Positions 8,452-19,780 of a DNA stretch of 64,000 nucleotides are shown here, piece by piece; position 1 is the first letter of the stretch; each line of letters opens with the position of its first letter. The stretch comes from an uncultured Erythrobacter sp. (lineage in GTDB: Bacteria > Pseudomonadota > Alphaproteobacteria > Sphingomonadales > Sphingomonadaceae), in NCBI RefSeq assembly GCF_947492365.1, contig NZ_CANLMB010000002.1, positions 434,001 through 498,000 of the forward strand, read 5' to 3'. The position numbers and the translations under genes were made by a program. The notes under the pieces are model-generated. The model made no database searches and had not been told where the DNA came from. It saw only the letters and a program-made list of their open reading frames with translations.

Positions 8452-8750
8452 TGCCTGTATATATGATCTCGCGCATGACGATCCACGACCGCGCCCAGTA
8501 TGACAAATATGAAGAGCGCTTCATGGAAGTCTTCGAGAAGTTCGACGGCACCATGCTCAGCGTAGATGAAGAGCCTCAGGTGCTCGGCGGGGAGTGGACG
8601 GCCACCCGTTCCGTCTTGATGGAGTTCCCGAGCAAGCCGCAGCTTTTCGCATGGATGACTTCGCCGGAATATCAGGAAATCAGCAAATACCGCGAAGCTG
8701 GGAGCACCGGCGAGGCGATAATTGTGAAGGGATTTGAAGGCGAGCTATGA
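8451..8750 (+). CDS. DUF1330 family protein
   Basis: A 99-residue single-domain protein. The DUF1330 pattern is visible: an N-terminal strand [20 protein letters not shown], then [36 protein letters not shown]. The fold is a ferredoxin-like dimeric alpha-beta barrel and its biochemical role is unknown. The GTG start at 8451 shares one base with the previous stop and fits the domain start, with AGGAG 12 bases upstream. A longer in-frame extension back to 8343 would run inside the previous gene and is rejected. The stop overlaps the ATG of the carboxylase gene (ATGA). Confidence 0.78.
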   Translation: MPVYMISRMTIHDRAQYDKYEERFMEVFEKFDGTMLSVDEEPQVLGGEWTATRSVLMEFPSKPQLFAWMTSPEYQEISKYREAGSTGEAIIVKGFEGEL

Positions 8751-10354
8751 CCGCACCTGTTCTCACCACAAAACTCGACCGCGAGGCCCCGGAGGCCAAA
8801 GCGCGGTTCGATCACAACAAGGCGCTCGCAGCCGACCTTCGCTCGACAGTCGCAACTGCGGCACTCGGCGGCAGCGAGAAGTCACGCGAGCGGCATGTTT
8901 CGCGCGGAAAGCTGCTGCCGCGTGAGCGGGTGGAGCGTCTGCTCGACCCCGGCTCGCCGTTCCTCGAAGTGGGCCAGCTTGCCGCGAACGGCATGTATGA
9001 GGGCGACATCAATGGCGCTTCGCTGATCTGCGGGATCGGGCGGGTGTCGGGCCGGCAGGTTATGATCGTGTGCAACGACGCCACCGTCAAAGGCGGCACC
9101 TACTATCCGATGACGGTCAAGAAGCATCTGCGCGCGCAGGAAATCGCGCAGGAGAACCGGCTGCCGTGCATTTACCTCGTCGATAGCGGCGGGGCGAATT
9201 TGCCGCATCAGGCAGAGGTCTTCCCCGACCGCGACCACTTTGGCCGCATCTTCTTCAATCAGGCGAACATGTCCGCACTCGGTATTCCGCAGATCGCATG
9301 TGTGATGGGTAGCTGCACCGCTGGCGGTGCTTATGTGCCTGCTATGTCCGACGAGACGGTGATTGTGCGCAATCAAGGCACGATCTTCCTCGCCGGACCG
9401 CCGCTGGTAAAGGCCGCGACGGGTGAGGAAATCACCGCCGAGGACCTTGGCGGCGGCGACCTTCACGCCAAGAAGTCGGGCGTGGTTGATCACCTCGCCG
9501 AGAATGACGAGCACGCTCTTACCATCGTGCGCGACATCGTCAGCCAGTTGGGCGAGAACACGGCGGCGGCGAAGGATATCAGCCTGAAAGACCCGCGCCC
9601 TCCGAAGTTCGACGCCGATGATCTCTATTCGATCATCCCCGAGGATGTGCGCGCGCCCTATGACGTCAAAGAGGTGATTGCGCGGCTGGTCGATGGCAGC
9701 GAGTTCCACGAGTTCAAAGCGCATTACGGCTCCACCCTCGTCTGCGGCTTTGCGCATATCTGGGGCATGCCGGTCGCGATTCTCGCGAATAACGGCGTGC
9801 TGTTTTCCGAAAGTGCGCAGAAGGGTGCGCATTTCATCGAGCTTGCCTGCCAGCGCCGCATTCCTCTGTTGTTCCTGCAGAACATCTCGGGCTTTATGGT
9901 GGGCGGGAAATATGAGGCAGAGGGCATCGCCAAGCATGGCGCGAAGCTTGTGACTGCCGTGGCAACCGCGACCGTGCCCAAGATCACAGTGGTGATTGGC
10001 GGCAGCTTTGGCGCGGGCAATTACGGCATGGCAGGCCGGGCATACTCCCCGCGCTTCCTCTTCACCTGGCCCAATGCGCGCATCTCGGTGATGGGCGGAG
10101 AGCAGGCCGCATCGGTCCTAGCGACTGTCCACCGCGATGCTGACAGTTGGAGTGAGGAAGAGGCCGAGGCCTTCAAAGCCCCGATCCGCCAGAAATACGA
10201 GGACGAGGGCAACCCATACTACGCCACCGCCCGGCTATGGGACGACGGGGTAATCGACCCGGCGCAGACCCGCGACGTGCTGGGGCTGGCCTTTGCCGCC
10301 ACGCTCGAAGCTCCGATTGCGGAGCGGCCCGCGTTTGGTGTGTTCAGGATGTAG
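8747..10354 (+). CDS. mccB: Methylcrotonyl-CoA carboxylase, carboxyltransferase (beta) subunit
   Basis: A 535-residue acyl-CoA carboxyltransferase. With the biotin-bearing alpha subunit it converts 3-methylcrotonyl-CoA to 3-methylglutaconyl-CoA in leucine breakdown. The N-half has [45 protein letters not shown] and [13 protein letters not shown]. The C-half has [21 protein letters not shown] with QNISGFMVG, then [20 protein letters not shown]. These are typical of MccB rather than propionyl-CoA carboxylase PccB. The protein ends in the family-like ARFGVFRM-type tail (here RPAFGVFRM). The usual alpha-subunit gene does not follow. Instead the last 27 bases of coding sequence recur at 11295-11321. 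Confidence 0.93.
   Translation: MTAPVLTTKLDREAPEAKARFDHNKALAADLRSTVATAALGGSEKSRERHVSRGKLLPRERVERLLDPGSPFLEVGQLAANGMYEGDINGASLICGIGRVSGRQVMIVCNDATVKGGTYYPMTVKKHLRAQEIAQENRLPCIYLVDSGGANLPHQAEVFPDRDHFGRIFFNQANMSALGIPQIACVMGSCTAGGAYVPAMSDETVIVRNQGTIFLAGPPLVKAATGEEITAEDLGGGDLHAKKSGVVDHLAENDEHALTIVRDIVSQLGENTAAAKDISLKDPRPPKFDADDLYSIIPEDVRAPYDVKEVIARLVDGSEFHEFKAHYGSTLVCGFAHIWGMPVAILANNGVLFSESAQKGAHFIELACQRRIPLLFLQNISGFMVGGKYEAEGIAKHGAKLVTAVATATVPKITVVIGGSFGAGNYGMAGRAYSPRFLFTWPNARISVMGGEQAASVLATVHRDADSWSEEEAEAFKAPIRQKYEDEGNPYYATARLWDDGVIDPAQTRDVLGLAFAATLEAPIAERPAFGVFRM
10326..10352 (+). repeat. Direct repeat, copy 1 (3' end of mccB)
   Basis: This 27-base stretch encodes the C-terminal residues of MccB, up to its stop. 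It matches 26 of 27 bases at 11295-11321, with a single G/T difference. The two copies flank the 10435-11256 gene. Confidence 0.85.
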
Positions 10355-10434
10355 AACAGAAAAATTGCGCATCCGGCCTGCAATTCAGCCACTTGCGCCT
10401 TGGAAATCGCGAGAAGCACTCAGGGGGAATTTGT

Positions 10435-11256
10435 ATGGCATTTGATCGCAATTACGACATGTTGATCGACACGGCGGCCGCGCTGGGTCAGTATGATGGC
10501 TATCTGGACACTGCTGGCCAAAAGGAATTCCAGCAGGTGCAGGCCAGTTATGCCGCGCTTCGGAACAAAGCTGCGTATGATATCCTGGCTGACAAGCCGG
10601 ACATGGATCTGGTCTATGAACGTATTCGCGGTGATCTGAATTCGATTGCTGAGGAGGAACCGGATCTCGCTTCAGTTTGCGAGTTTGTCGCCGAAGACCT
10701 GATCGAAAAGCTGCAAGAAGAATCGGGGAAGAGCCCTGCATTGCGCGCGGTCAAGCGATATGGCGGACCTGCCATTCTGGGTGTTCTTGGGCTGATCTAT
10801 GCCGGGCTGTTTTTCTACAATGATGTCACCATCGATCAGCCGATCGAAACCAAGGAGGGCCTGCTCCAGCATGCGGCCGCCTATGACAAAGCGCGCACTT
10901 TTGAAAGCTTGATGGGCACCCGCACCCGCAGGGGCGGAGCTATCAAAGGCTTGCTGTTCTGGCCGTTCGAGCCGGACGATGCCGAGTTCGAAGCGGCGGG
11001 CAATTTCGCCGGGCTAAGTTTGGACGGGCTGCAAGCGCTGACCGAGCAAGGCGTAACCTGCAACACGCAATATCTTCTGACTGGCGGTGAGTATCTTAGC
11101 GAGGCTCAAATGACCTTTGCCGATGAGGTATCCGAATATTTACAGGCCGAAAGCACGGTGTGGGAGGAACAGGCATTTATGACTCCTCTGCCAATGATGG
11201 TCGAAAATTTTGGCTGCCCCGTCGATCCGGCAAGTCCGACGCCGGCGGCGGAGTGA
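10435..11256 (+). CDS. Hypothetical membrane-anchored protein
   Basis: A 273-residue protein I do not recognise. Residues 1-100 are helical and acidic. A single membrane segment (GGPAILGVLGLIYAGLFFY, about residues 108-128) follows, then a ~145-residue soluble domain with two cysteines (VTCNTQY and FGCPVD). The start at ATG 10435 is fixed by AGGGGGAA just upstream; upstream in-frame codons overlap mccB and are not favoured. The gene lies exactly between two copies of the mccB 3' end and may have arrived with the duplication. No partner gene is evident. Confidence 0.7.
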   Translation: MAFDRNYDMLIDTAAALGQYDGYLDTAGQKEFQQVQASYAALRNKAAYDILADKPDMDLVYERIRGDLNSIAEEEPDLASVCEFVAEDLIEKLQEESGKSPALRAVKRYGGPAILGVLGLIYAGLFFYNDVTIDQPIETKEGLLQHAAAYDKARTFESLMGTRTRRGGAIKGLLFWPFEPDDAEFEAAGNFAGLSLDGLQALTEQGVTCNTQYLLTGGEYLSEAQMTFADEVSEYLQAESTVWEEQAFMTPLPMMVENFGCPVDPASPTPAAE

Positions 11257-11294
11257 GATGCGCGAGATGGCGGCGCGTTTCCATCTAGCGGGGT

Positions 11295-11321
11295 GGCCCG
11301 CGTTTGGTTTGTTCAGGATGT
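11295..11321 (+). repeat. Direct repeat, copy 2 (remnant of an mccB-like 3' end)
   Basis: This copy matches 10326-10352 at 26 of 27 positions. Read in the mccB frame it gives WPAFGLFRM and then TGA, so both the coding tail and the stop position are preserved. Weaker similarity continues about ten bases upstream. It lies between two unrelated genes and is not part of any intact ORF. Confidence 0.8.
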
Positions 11322-11335
11322 GATGGGAGTTTGCC

Positions 11336-11704
11336 ATGGAGATTTGGACTGAGCGGGAGACGATTGCCGATCCGACGCCCGAACAGATTCACAACACCAT
11401 CGCGGACCTCCGATTTGACGAACCTGCGGTCCTCTCAAGGGCTGAAGAGATTTACATTCAAACGATGCTTACCCAGCACGGATTCCTGTTGGAAAAACGT
11501 GAAGGGGATGCGGCCCACCACTATGAGGCCGTTCCGAACGACGGACGCGCGCGAATGATTACGAAACCACCGTGGTGGGCATTCTGGGCGAAAACCACCT
11601 CAATCTACTATTTCTCTTCGGAAGAAGTGATCGAAGCGTTTCAAGAATATCAAAAGGGAAATGCCGATCCTTCCTTCGTCACATGGAATCAAATCTGGAT
11701 TTGA
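11336..11704 (+). CDS. Hypothetical protein
   Basis: A 122-residue soluble protein without signal peptide or membrane segment. The opening EIWTERETIADPTPEQIHNT is followed by FDEPAVLSRAEEIYIQTMLT and a C-terminal FSSEEVIEAFQEYQKG helix. This layout recalls small widespread proteins sometimes found as immunity-like or stand-alone genes, but I cannot name a family with confidence. GGGAG lies seven bases before ATG 11336. It begins just after the second mccB-tail repeat. Confidence 0.65.
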   Translation: MEIWTERETIADPTPEQIHNTIADLRFDEPAVLSRAEEIYIQTMLTQHGFLLEKREGDAAHHYEAVPNDGRARMITKPPWWAFWAKTTSIYYFSSEEVIEAFQEYQKGNADPSFVTWNQIWI

Positions 11705-11754
11705 GTCCATCGACAAATCCCCCTCGCATTCCGTAACGTAACTGCTAGGTCTGC

Positions 11755-12420
11755 GTGAAAGAGGGTCGCGCACCGGAGAGAGAACCGCCTTTGCAACACA
11801 ACGAAACCCGCAATGTCACTTTGCTGTCGCGCATCGTGAACCGGATCATCCTGTTCCTCTACAAGTGGAAGGGTTGGAAGATCGAAGGTTCCCTGCCGAG
11901 CAATCTCCGAAAATATGTGATCGCGGGCGCGCCGCATACCTCGAACTGGGACTTTGTGTTTTTCGCAGGCGCGACGCATGCGGAAAAGGTCCAGCCTAAC
12001 TTCATGGGTAAGCACACGCTGTTTCAGGGGATCATGAAGAACTTCATGCTCGATATGGGCGGGATCTCCGTCGACCGGACAAAGCGCACCAATGTTGTCG
12101 AGCAGATGCAAGTCGAGTTCGAAGCGCGCAACGAGCTTGCACTGGTGATCGCGACCGAGGGGACGCGCAGTTCCGATGGCAAGTGGAAATCGGGCTTCTA
12201 CAACATTGCGCAGGCGGCTGGTGTTCCGATTGTTCCGGCATGCGCTGACAATGATCGCATGGTGATCAGTTTTGGTGAGCCGCTCATCCCGAGCGGGAAT
12301 TACGGCGAGGACCTGCTTAAGCTCGCCGAATGGTTTCTGTCCAAGATCCCCGATTACGACCGCTTCAAAGTGCTCGAAGCGCAGGCGCGTGCTATCATCG
12401 AGGGGCGCAACGACGTCTGA
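11755..12420 (+). CDS. Lysophospholipid acyltransferase family protein
   Basis: A ~221-residue PlsC-like acyltransferase of the 1-acyl-glycerol-phosphate acyltransferase superfamily, acting at the inner membrane in phospholipid remodelling or synthesis. The catalytic H-x4-D box is HTSNWD, the substrate-binding EGTR box is ATEGTRSSDG, and a later block is GVPIVPACADNDR. The compact HTSNWD form resembles short acyltransferases distinct from canonical PlsC. Start GTG 11755 gives the longest form. TTG 11791 has a better GGAGAGAG site and would remove 12 charged residues. Confidence 0.82.
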   Translation: MKEGRAPEREPPLQHNETRNVTLLSRIVNRIILFLYKWKGWKIEGSLPSNLRKYVIAGAPHTSNWDFVFFAGATHAEKVQPNFMGKHTLFQGIMKNFMLDMGGISVDRTKRTNVVEQMQVEFEARNELALVIATEGTRSSDGKWKSGFYNIAQAAGVPIVPACADNDRMVISFGEPLIPSGNYGEDLLKLAEWFLSKIPDYDRFKVLEAQARAIIEGRNDV

Positions 12421-12534
12421 CCGAACGGTAGTTGCGCCAGGTCGAACACGTGTCGCGAAATTTTGCCAAGATATGTCTTTAAGCCGCGCCTGACCGACCC
12501 TATCTAGCGGGGCAATCAGGAGGACGCGCAGAGC

Positions 12535-13173
12535 ATGGTCTTGAGCGAGGAAACACGGTCTACGGAACGGCGCCGGATTGCGCAGCTGGTGCTTGACCTT
12601 GTCAAACAGCGCGGCACCGAGATTACCCATGCGACTGCGCTGGCTGAAAGCGGGCTTTCGCGCAGCCGGTTCGAGCAGCTGTTCGAGGATTTTGACGATC
12701 TGTTTGATGCGGTCGCCGAGATTTGGCTCACGCCGAATATCCAGGTGATGGAGGAGGTGCTGGATGCCGACCTCCCGCCCAATCGCATGATGTATGAGTT
12801 CTTTCGGCGCCGCTTTGTGATCTCGCGCGAGCGGTTTCGTGAAGACCCTGAATATTTCACGCTCATCTGCGAAATGGGTGCTGCCAATTTCGAGCGGGTC
12901 CGCAGCTTTGTCGATCTCGCCGATCACTATCTGTGCGAGATCATCGTGCAGGCGCAGGCCGATGGCTACTTCGCCGGGCTGGAGATCGACGAGGCGCTTT
13001 CGCTGATCAATCAGATGGTGTCGAATTACACTATCCCGGATTCGCTGATTTATCTCGGCGACAAATTGACCGAAGAGAAGCTGGCTCGGATTGTCGATAC
13101 GATCTTTATCGGGCTCTCGGGTGAAGCAGGCAGCGAAGCGAGCGGTGTGAACGCAATTCGGATCGCGCAGTAA
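12535..13173 (+). CDS. TetR family transcriptional regulator
   Basis: A 212-residue regulator. The N-terminal helix-turn-helix covers about residues 12-58 (RRIAQLVLDLVKQRG ... ALAESGLSRSRFEQLFEDFDDLFDAV), matching TetR with a divergent recognition helix. The rest is an all-helical ligand and dimer domain. AGGAGG lies close upstream of ATG 12535. It follows the acyltransferase in the same direction with a 114-base gap. The target genes and ligand are not evident; the acyltransferase is one possibility by position only. Confidence 0.8.
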   Translation: MVLSEETRSTERRRIAQLVLDLVKQRGTEITHATALAESGLSRSRFEQLFEDFDDLFDAVAEIWLTPNIQVMEEVLDADLPPNRMMYEFFRRRFVISRERFREDPEYFTLICEMGAANFERVRSFVDLADHYLCEIIVQAQADGYFAGLEIDEALSLINQMVSNYTIPDSLIYLGDKLTEEKLARIVDTIFIGLSGEAGSEASGVNAIRIAQ

Positions 13174-13179
13174 ACTGGC

Positions 13180-13974
13180 CTAACGGTCGCGGCTGTCGGT
13201 TGTCCGCTTGAACTGGAGCACATTGGCAGGCGGCTTGGGCCCGCGCGGCAGATTGGGTCGTTCGGCGAGCGCATATTTGAGGCTCGCACCCACAATGACC
13301 GCCGAAAGCGCCAGAATCGCCGTTGCCCAGAACCAGTGCGGCAACAGCAGTGACGCCTCGATCTGACCGGTGTCGGAGAGCATTCTTTCGCCCGCAATAA
13401 CCGCCTCTTCAGTGAAGAGATAATCGAAGTCGCGCAGCATGCTGAGCGCTCCCAGCATCCCCAGAAACTGCAATAGGAAACGCGCCGCGCCCGCCGGCGC
13501 TTTCCATGCAACCAGCCCCAAAAATCCAGCGACAAACGGCAGGACTACAAGTCCAACCGGAGAGCGCACATAAACCCCTACCGAAGCGATGATCGCTCCT
13601 GCAGTGATCCATAGAGCAGGACGCCAAAACCGCTCGCGCGCGCTGGCCAGGATTAGCGCCGCTCCCACGAGTACCGGACCGAGCGGCCCACCAGCGGCAA
13701 TGGCAGCGCGTGTAAAGGCCGAGGCGTCGCTTGCGACCGCGCTCCTCGCCACGCCTGATCCATCGGAAAAGATCTGCAATTGGTCAAATGGTTGTCCGGT
13801 CGCCAATGCGGCTAGACCATGGCCCATTTCGTGGAACCATGTGGTGAGAATCACAAACGGATAGGAAATGTAATTGCCCAGCGGCAATGCGGGCAGTGCG
13901 ATCACGACGAACACAGCAATCAGCAAGCGGCCGACCTGTTCCGCCTGACTGCCGGGTACGACTATCGAGCGCAT
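13180..13974 (-). CDS. M50B-like zinc metallopeptidase, membrane-embedded
   Basis: A 264-residue polytopic membrane protein with the zinc-protease motif HEMGH at residues 48-52 inside the second hydrophobic region (LTTWFHEMGHGLAALATG). This fits the peptidase_M50B-like family of integral membrane proteins. It has at least six hydrophobic stretches and a basic cytosolic tail. The usual second metal-ligand motif (an Asp in an NxxPxxxxDG-like segment) is not obvious, so proteolytic activity is uncertain. The stop is convergent with the TetR gene six bases away. The start lies three bases after the stop of the AI-2E-type permease, so the two minus-strand genes probably form an operon. Confidence 0.75.
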   Translation of the reverse strand: MRSIVVPGSQAEQVGRLLIAVFVVIALPALPLGNYISYPFVILTTWFHEMGHGLAALATGQPFDQLQIFSDGSGVARSAVASDASAFTRAAIAAGGPLGPVLVGAALILASARERFWRPALWITAGAIIASVGVYVRSPVGLVVLPFVAGFLGLVAWKAPAGAARFLLQFLGMLGALSMLRDFDYLFTEEAVIAGERMLSDTGQIEASLLLPHWFWATAILALSAVIVGASLKYALAERPNLPRGPKPPANVLQFKRTTDSRDR

Positions 13975-13977
13975 GGA

Positions 13978-15123
13978 CTATTCGCTCTCACTTTGCTGGG
14001 GGATGGTTTTGCCGTCTGGGCCAACGCGCATGCGATATTTGGCGGCTGCTTCTTCGTCCTCCGCGCGGTGTTCTTGAAGGATCGACCAGCTTGCAAGGAA
14101 CAGTCCGGCGACAAGCGGTCCCAGAACGATGCCCGCAAAACCGGCAATCGAAAGACCGCCCAGTGTCGTTACCAGAATGATCCAGTCGGGAATGCCCGTA
14201 TCGCGGCCCACAAGGATCGGACGCAGCACATTGTCAGCTGAAGAAATAATGATGAAGCCCGAACCGAGCACGAAAACACCCTGCCAGATCTCGCCCGCGA
14301 TCAGCAGCCAGATGCCAACTGGCGCCCAAACCAGTGCTGTGCCTACGGCAGGGATCAGCGCGAGGATCGCCATCAGCACGCCGAGCAGCAATGCCGACGG
14401 AACACCAGCAATCATCATGGTGATTGCACCCAGCGTTCCCTGCACAAGTCCGACTACGCCAGAACCCTTGATAACCGCACGAACAATGCCGAGGAACCGC
14501 TCGGCGAGGCGGTCGGCAATCTCGCGCTCGATCGGTGCGGAGTGGAGGATTGTCTCGCCAATGCGCGCGCCGTCGCGCAGCAGGAAGAACAGCACGTAAA
14601 GGCCGATGGCAAAGCTCAGGATAAAGCCGAGCGCGCCGCTGCCGATAGACACCGCCTGTGTCGCGATCAGGCCAGCGCTTTCGCCAAGCAGGCCCTGCAA
14701 TTGTTGCTGAAGGACAGATACGTCGGTCCAGCCATTATCCTCGATCAGTTGCTGGAATGACGTTGGCAGCATGCTGAAAGCCGAATCGAACCAAAGCCGC
14801 AAATCGGGCGGGTCGGAACGTAGCGAGTTCACCAGACCAACGGTTTCATTGACCACCATCGATCCGATCCACAGAGCTGGAAGGAGAACTGCAACGAAAA
14901 TGATGAGCAGCGTAAGCAGGGCAGCCAGATTGCGCCGACCACGCGCTTTCCTGAGTGACCATTTGTAAAGCGGCTGGAACATGATCGCCGCCAGCGCCGA
15001 CCACAAGAGTGGCCCGGCAAACGGCCATGCCACCCAGATCAGAAGGAACGATACGCCCGCGAGCAGAAGCAAAAAGCTCCAATGTTCAAGGGCAGTTGTG
15101 TCGTTGGGTTCTTGCTCTGACAT
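13978..15123 (-). CDS. AI-2E family transporter (PerM/TqsA-like permease)
   Basis: A 381-residue polytopic membrane protein with the AI-2E_transport layout: two N-terminal helices, an amphipathic periplasmic stretch (residues ~95-150), then five helices. Typical blocks are IGLYVLFFLLRDG, VQGTLGAITMMIAGVPSALLLGVLMAI, PAVGTALVWAPVGIWLL and VLRPILVGRDTGIPDWIILVTTLGGL. Members export AI-2 or act as ion/proton-coupled permeases; the substrate here is unknown. The first gene of a probable two-gene unit with the M50-like peptidase. Confidence 0.88.
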   Translation of the reverse strand: MSEQEPNDTTALEHWSFLLLLAGVSFLLIWVAWPFAGPLLWSALAAIMFQPLYKWSLRKARGRRNLAALLTLLIIFVAVLLPALWIGSMVVNETVGLVNSLRSDPPDLRLWFDSAFSMLPTSFQQLIEDNGWTDVSVLQQQLQGLLGESAGLIATQAVSIGSGALGFILSFAIGLYVLFFLLRDGARIGETILHSAPIEREIADRLAERFLGIVRAVIKGSGVVGLVQGTLGAITMMIAGVPSALLLGVLMAILALIPAVGTALVWAPVGIWLLIAGEIWQGVFVLGSGFIIISSADNVLRPILVGRDTGIPDWIILVTTLGGLSIAGFAGIVLGPLVAGLFLASWSILQEHRAEDEEAAAKYRMRVGPDGKTIPQQSESE

Positions 15124-15178
15124 GCCCCAAGATGTCGGGCTTTAGGTCGCAAACATCAAGCCCAAACAGGCAAAGGTA

Positions 15179-17782
<2,604 letters not shown>

Positions 17783-17826
17783 TCACACCGATCCAGTGCG
17801 GCTTTTCCACCGCCTCAAATTGAGCG

Positions 17827-18816
17827 TCAATTTTGAACTTCGGGTGGCCGCTCTGCCTTTGGAAAAACGAGGCGGAAATAGACCGAGCCCTGCCAGATTT
17901 CGCGGTGAAGCATTTCGGGCAGATAGGCGCGCGCGCTGGGGTCAAACTGGCTTTGGTAACAGTCCACCGCGATCCGCGTCGATTCAAGGTCTAGCAGCTC
18001 GTAACGGAGCCGGTCGGTCGCCAGCGAAGGATCAATGCGCGCCCAGCCTTCGAAGCCGGGAATCTGCTTCTGCTCACCCTCGGAACTTGCGGGCAGAACG
18101 GGATAGAGCAGGTCGGGCCGGCCCTCGCCCATCGCCTGGACGACCTGTGTGACAATATTGCTCACCATGCGGTGATCGGCATGGCCGTATCCGCCGTCAG
18201 GACCCCAGGTCATTACGATGTCGGGCTGTTCGATCGCGATCAGATTGCCGATCCGTTCAGCCATGTCGTTGGCGGCGCTGTCTGGAGCGCGCGCCATCGT
18301 CGCCAACGATCCATCGCCCAATCGCCAAAAGATCGGCTCGCTGAGCCCCAAAGCGAATGCCGAGCACCCTGCTTCATCCTCGCGCAAACCGGCCAACTCC
18401 GCGCCGGGTTCCAGCGCCGTCACGCCCGGTCCGGCATCGCCGCTTGTGGCGAAGACAATTGTCACCTCGCCGCCTGTGCGAGCTGCGCGCGCAAGGACCG
18501 GGGCGACCGTAATCTCGTCATCGGGATGGGCGAAGATTGCGAGGATCGAGGGAAATCCCGTTTCGCCAGAGGTTGCTGAAGGCGCTGCACTGGGGCTCTC
18601 TTCGCCGGCTTGGCTATCAGGCGCGGATTGCGTGGGCGGGCGGCGCAAGATTTGCGATTGGTCGCGGTCCACCATATCGGGGGTGATGATACGCACTTCG
18701 TCGCCGTTCCCATCTGCCGGCGGCGGGATATCCTGCGCCAGAACGGGCTGCGCCATGGAAGCAATCGAAGCCCCGGCAGCCAATGCCAGGCAGCTCAATT
18801 TCGCTTTGGATCGCAT
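17827..18816 (-). CDS. Secreted PIG-L family deacetylase
   Basis: A 329-residue protein with signal peptide (residues 1-28, cleavage likely after VLA) and a linker. A LmbE/PIG-L zinc-dependent N-acetyl-sugar deacetylase domain follows from about residue 80. The metal and catalytic motif is FAHPDDE and the second zinc-ligand motif is GGYGHADHRMV. Relatives deacetylate GlcNAc-containing glycans or small conjugates; here action in the periplasm or outside is implied by the signal. Start ATG 18816 has AGGAG eight bases upstream. It is transcribed divergently from the 19014 gene. Confidence 0.87.
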   Translation of the reverse strand: MRSKAKLSCLALAAGASIASMAQPVLAQDIPPPADGNGDEVRIITPDMVDRDQSQILRRPPTQSAPDSQAGEESPSAAPSATSGETGFPSILAIFAHPDDEITVAPVLARAARTGGEVTIVFATSGDAGPGVTALEPGAELAGLREDEAGCSAFALGLSEPIFWRLGDGSLATMARAPDSAANDMAERIGNLIAIEQPDIVMTWGPDGGYGHADHRMVSNIVTQVVQAMGEGRPDLLYPVLPASSEGEQKQIPGFEGWARIDPSLATDRLRYELLDLESTRIAVDCYQSQFDPSARAYLPEMLHREIWQGSVYFRLVFPKAERPPEVQN

Positions 18817-19013
18817 TATCGCTTGCTCCTGTCCGGCTGATCGCCATTGCGGCATCGCACCTTCATGCCAGCACCTTGGCTGGCAAGAGTAAAGAATTCG
18901 GCAGCGCTCTGCCTATTGGGATCTGTTCGCAGATAGACCTGCATCGATATTTCGGCGGTTGACTGACCTTTGCTCTCGCGCAATTTAGCCGCTGAATTCA
19001 ACAGGGGTCTCAT

Positions 19014-19700
19014 ATGCTTTTTCGAATTTTCCGGCTTCCGCCGATCGTCTATTTTGTGCTCGCTCCAGCCCTGCTTGCGCTCGGCATTGTCATGTATGTT
19101 TATGAAAATGGCCGCGATGCTGAGCGCACTGCGGCGCTTTCGCACGATGCGCCGGCAATGATCGAATTGGCCGAGATCACCTCTGCTGAAACCGGCAATG
19201 ACTTTAACGAAGTGACCGTGCGAGCGCAGGTTGATCCGCTCAATATGATCGAGCTGGTCAAGACCCGTCGCGGCCGGGAACGCGGGCGCAAGCTTTTTGC
19301 GCCGCTCTATCCCGCCGACGCCGCGGATTTTTCCGCGCCCGCCACTGCAATCCTGGAGATTGACGGAAGGGTGAGCGATGACGAGTTGGGCCAGTTTTAT
19401 CTCGAAGACGGCGCATCAGGTCCGGTACTGGTGCTCAACGGGGTACTCGAAAGCAGCTTTAACTCCGATGCCCGCGAGGCTTTGGAAAACAGTGTCGCGC
19501 TCGCAGACGGTTTTTACACGATCAAACCGTTTGTGAACGGGCGCGAGGTGGATCTCAAACCGAGCGGGAATGCGAGCATCTTTGTGATCTTTGGCCTTAT
19601 TCTTGCTGCACTGCTCGGAGGCTATGGCTTCCTGCGCAAACGCTATCTGGACAAGCAGCGCGCCGAGGAAGAGGCCTATTACGAAGCCGGTGACGCCTGA
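19014..19700 (+). CDS. Hypothetical membrane protein with two terminal helices
   Basis: A 228-residue protein of unknown family. A membrane helix lies at residues ~10-28 (PIVYFVLAPALLALGIVMYV). A ~155-residue domain probably faces the periplasm, and a second helix (~190-208, IFVIFGLILAALLGGYGFL) leads to a charged cytosolic tail. The loop has an ILEIDGRVSDDELGQFYLEDG block. AGGGGT precedes ATG 19014. The ~200-base divergent region shared with the PIG-L gene probably holds both promoters. Confidence 0.7.
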   Translation: MLFRIFRLPPIVYFVLAPALLALGIVMYVYENGRDAERTAALSHDAPAMIELAEITSAETGNDFNEVTVRAQVDPLNMIELVKTRRGRERGRKLFAPLYPADAADFSAPATAILEIDGRVSDDELGQFYLEDGASGPVLVLNGVLESSFNSDAREALENSVALADGFYTIKPFVNGREVDLKPSGNASIFVIFGLILAALLGGYGFLRKRYLDKQRAEEEAYYEAGDA

Positions 19701-19780
19701 TCGCGAAAGCTTCGGCGCTGCCCTTTCTGCCTATGGTTGAGCTGCAGGCGCTGGGCTAAGCGGCGCGCAAGGGCAATCGG

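Noticed and set aside
8882..9937. 351-codon open frame antisense to mccB
   Set aside because: It is an ordinary high-GC antisense shadow of a strongly conserved gene, with no family features.
11689..12927. 412-codon open frame on the minus strand under the acyltransferase and TetR genes
   Set aside because: It is antisense to two convincing genes with motifs and good starts, and its translation shows no recognisable protein.
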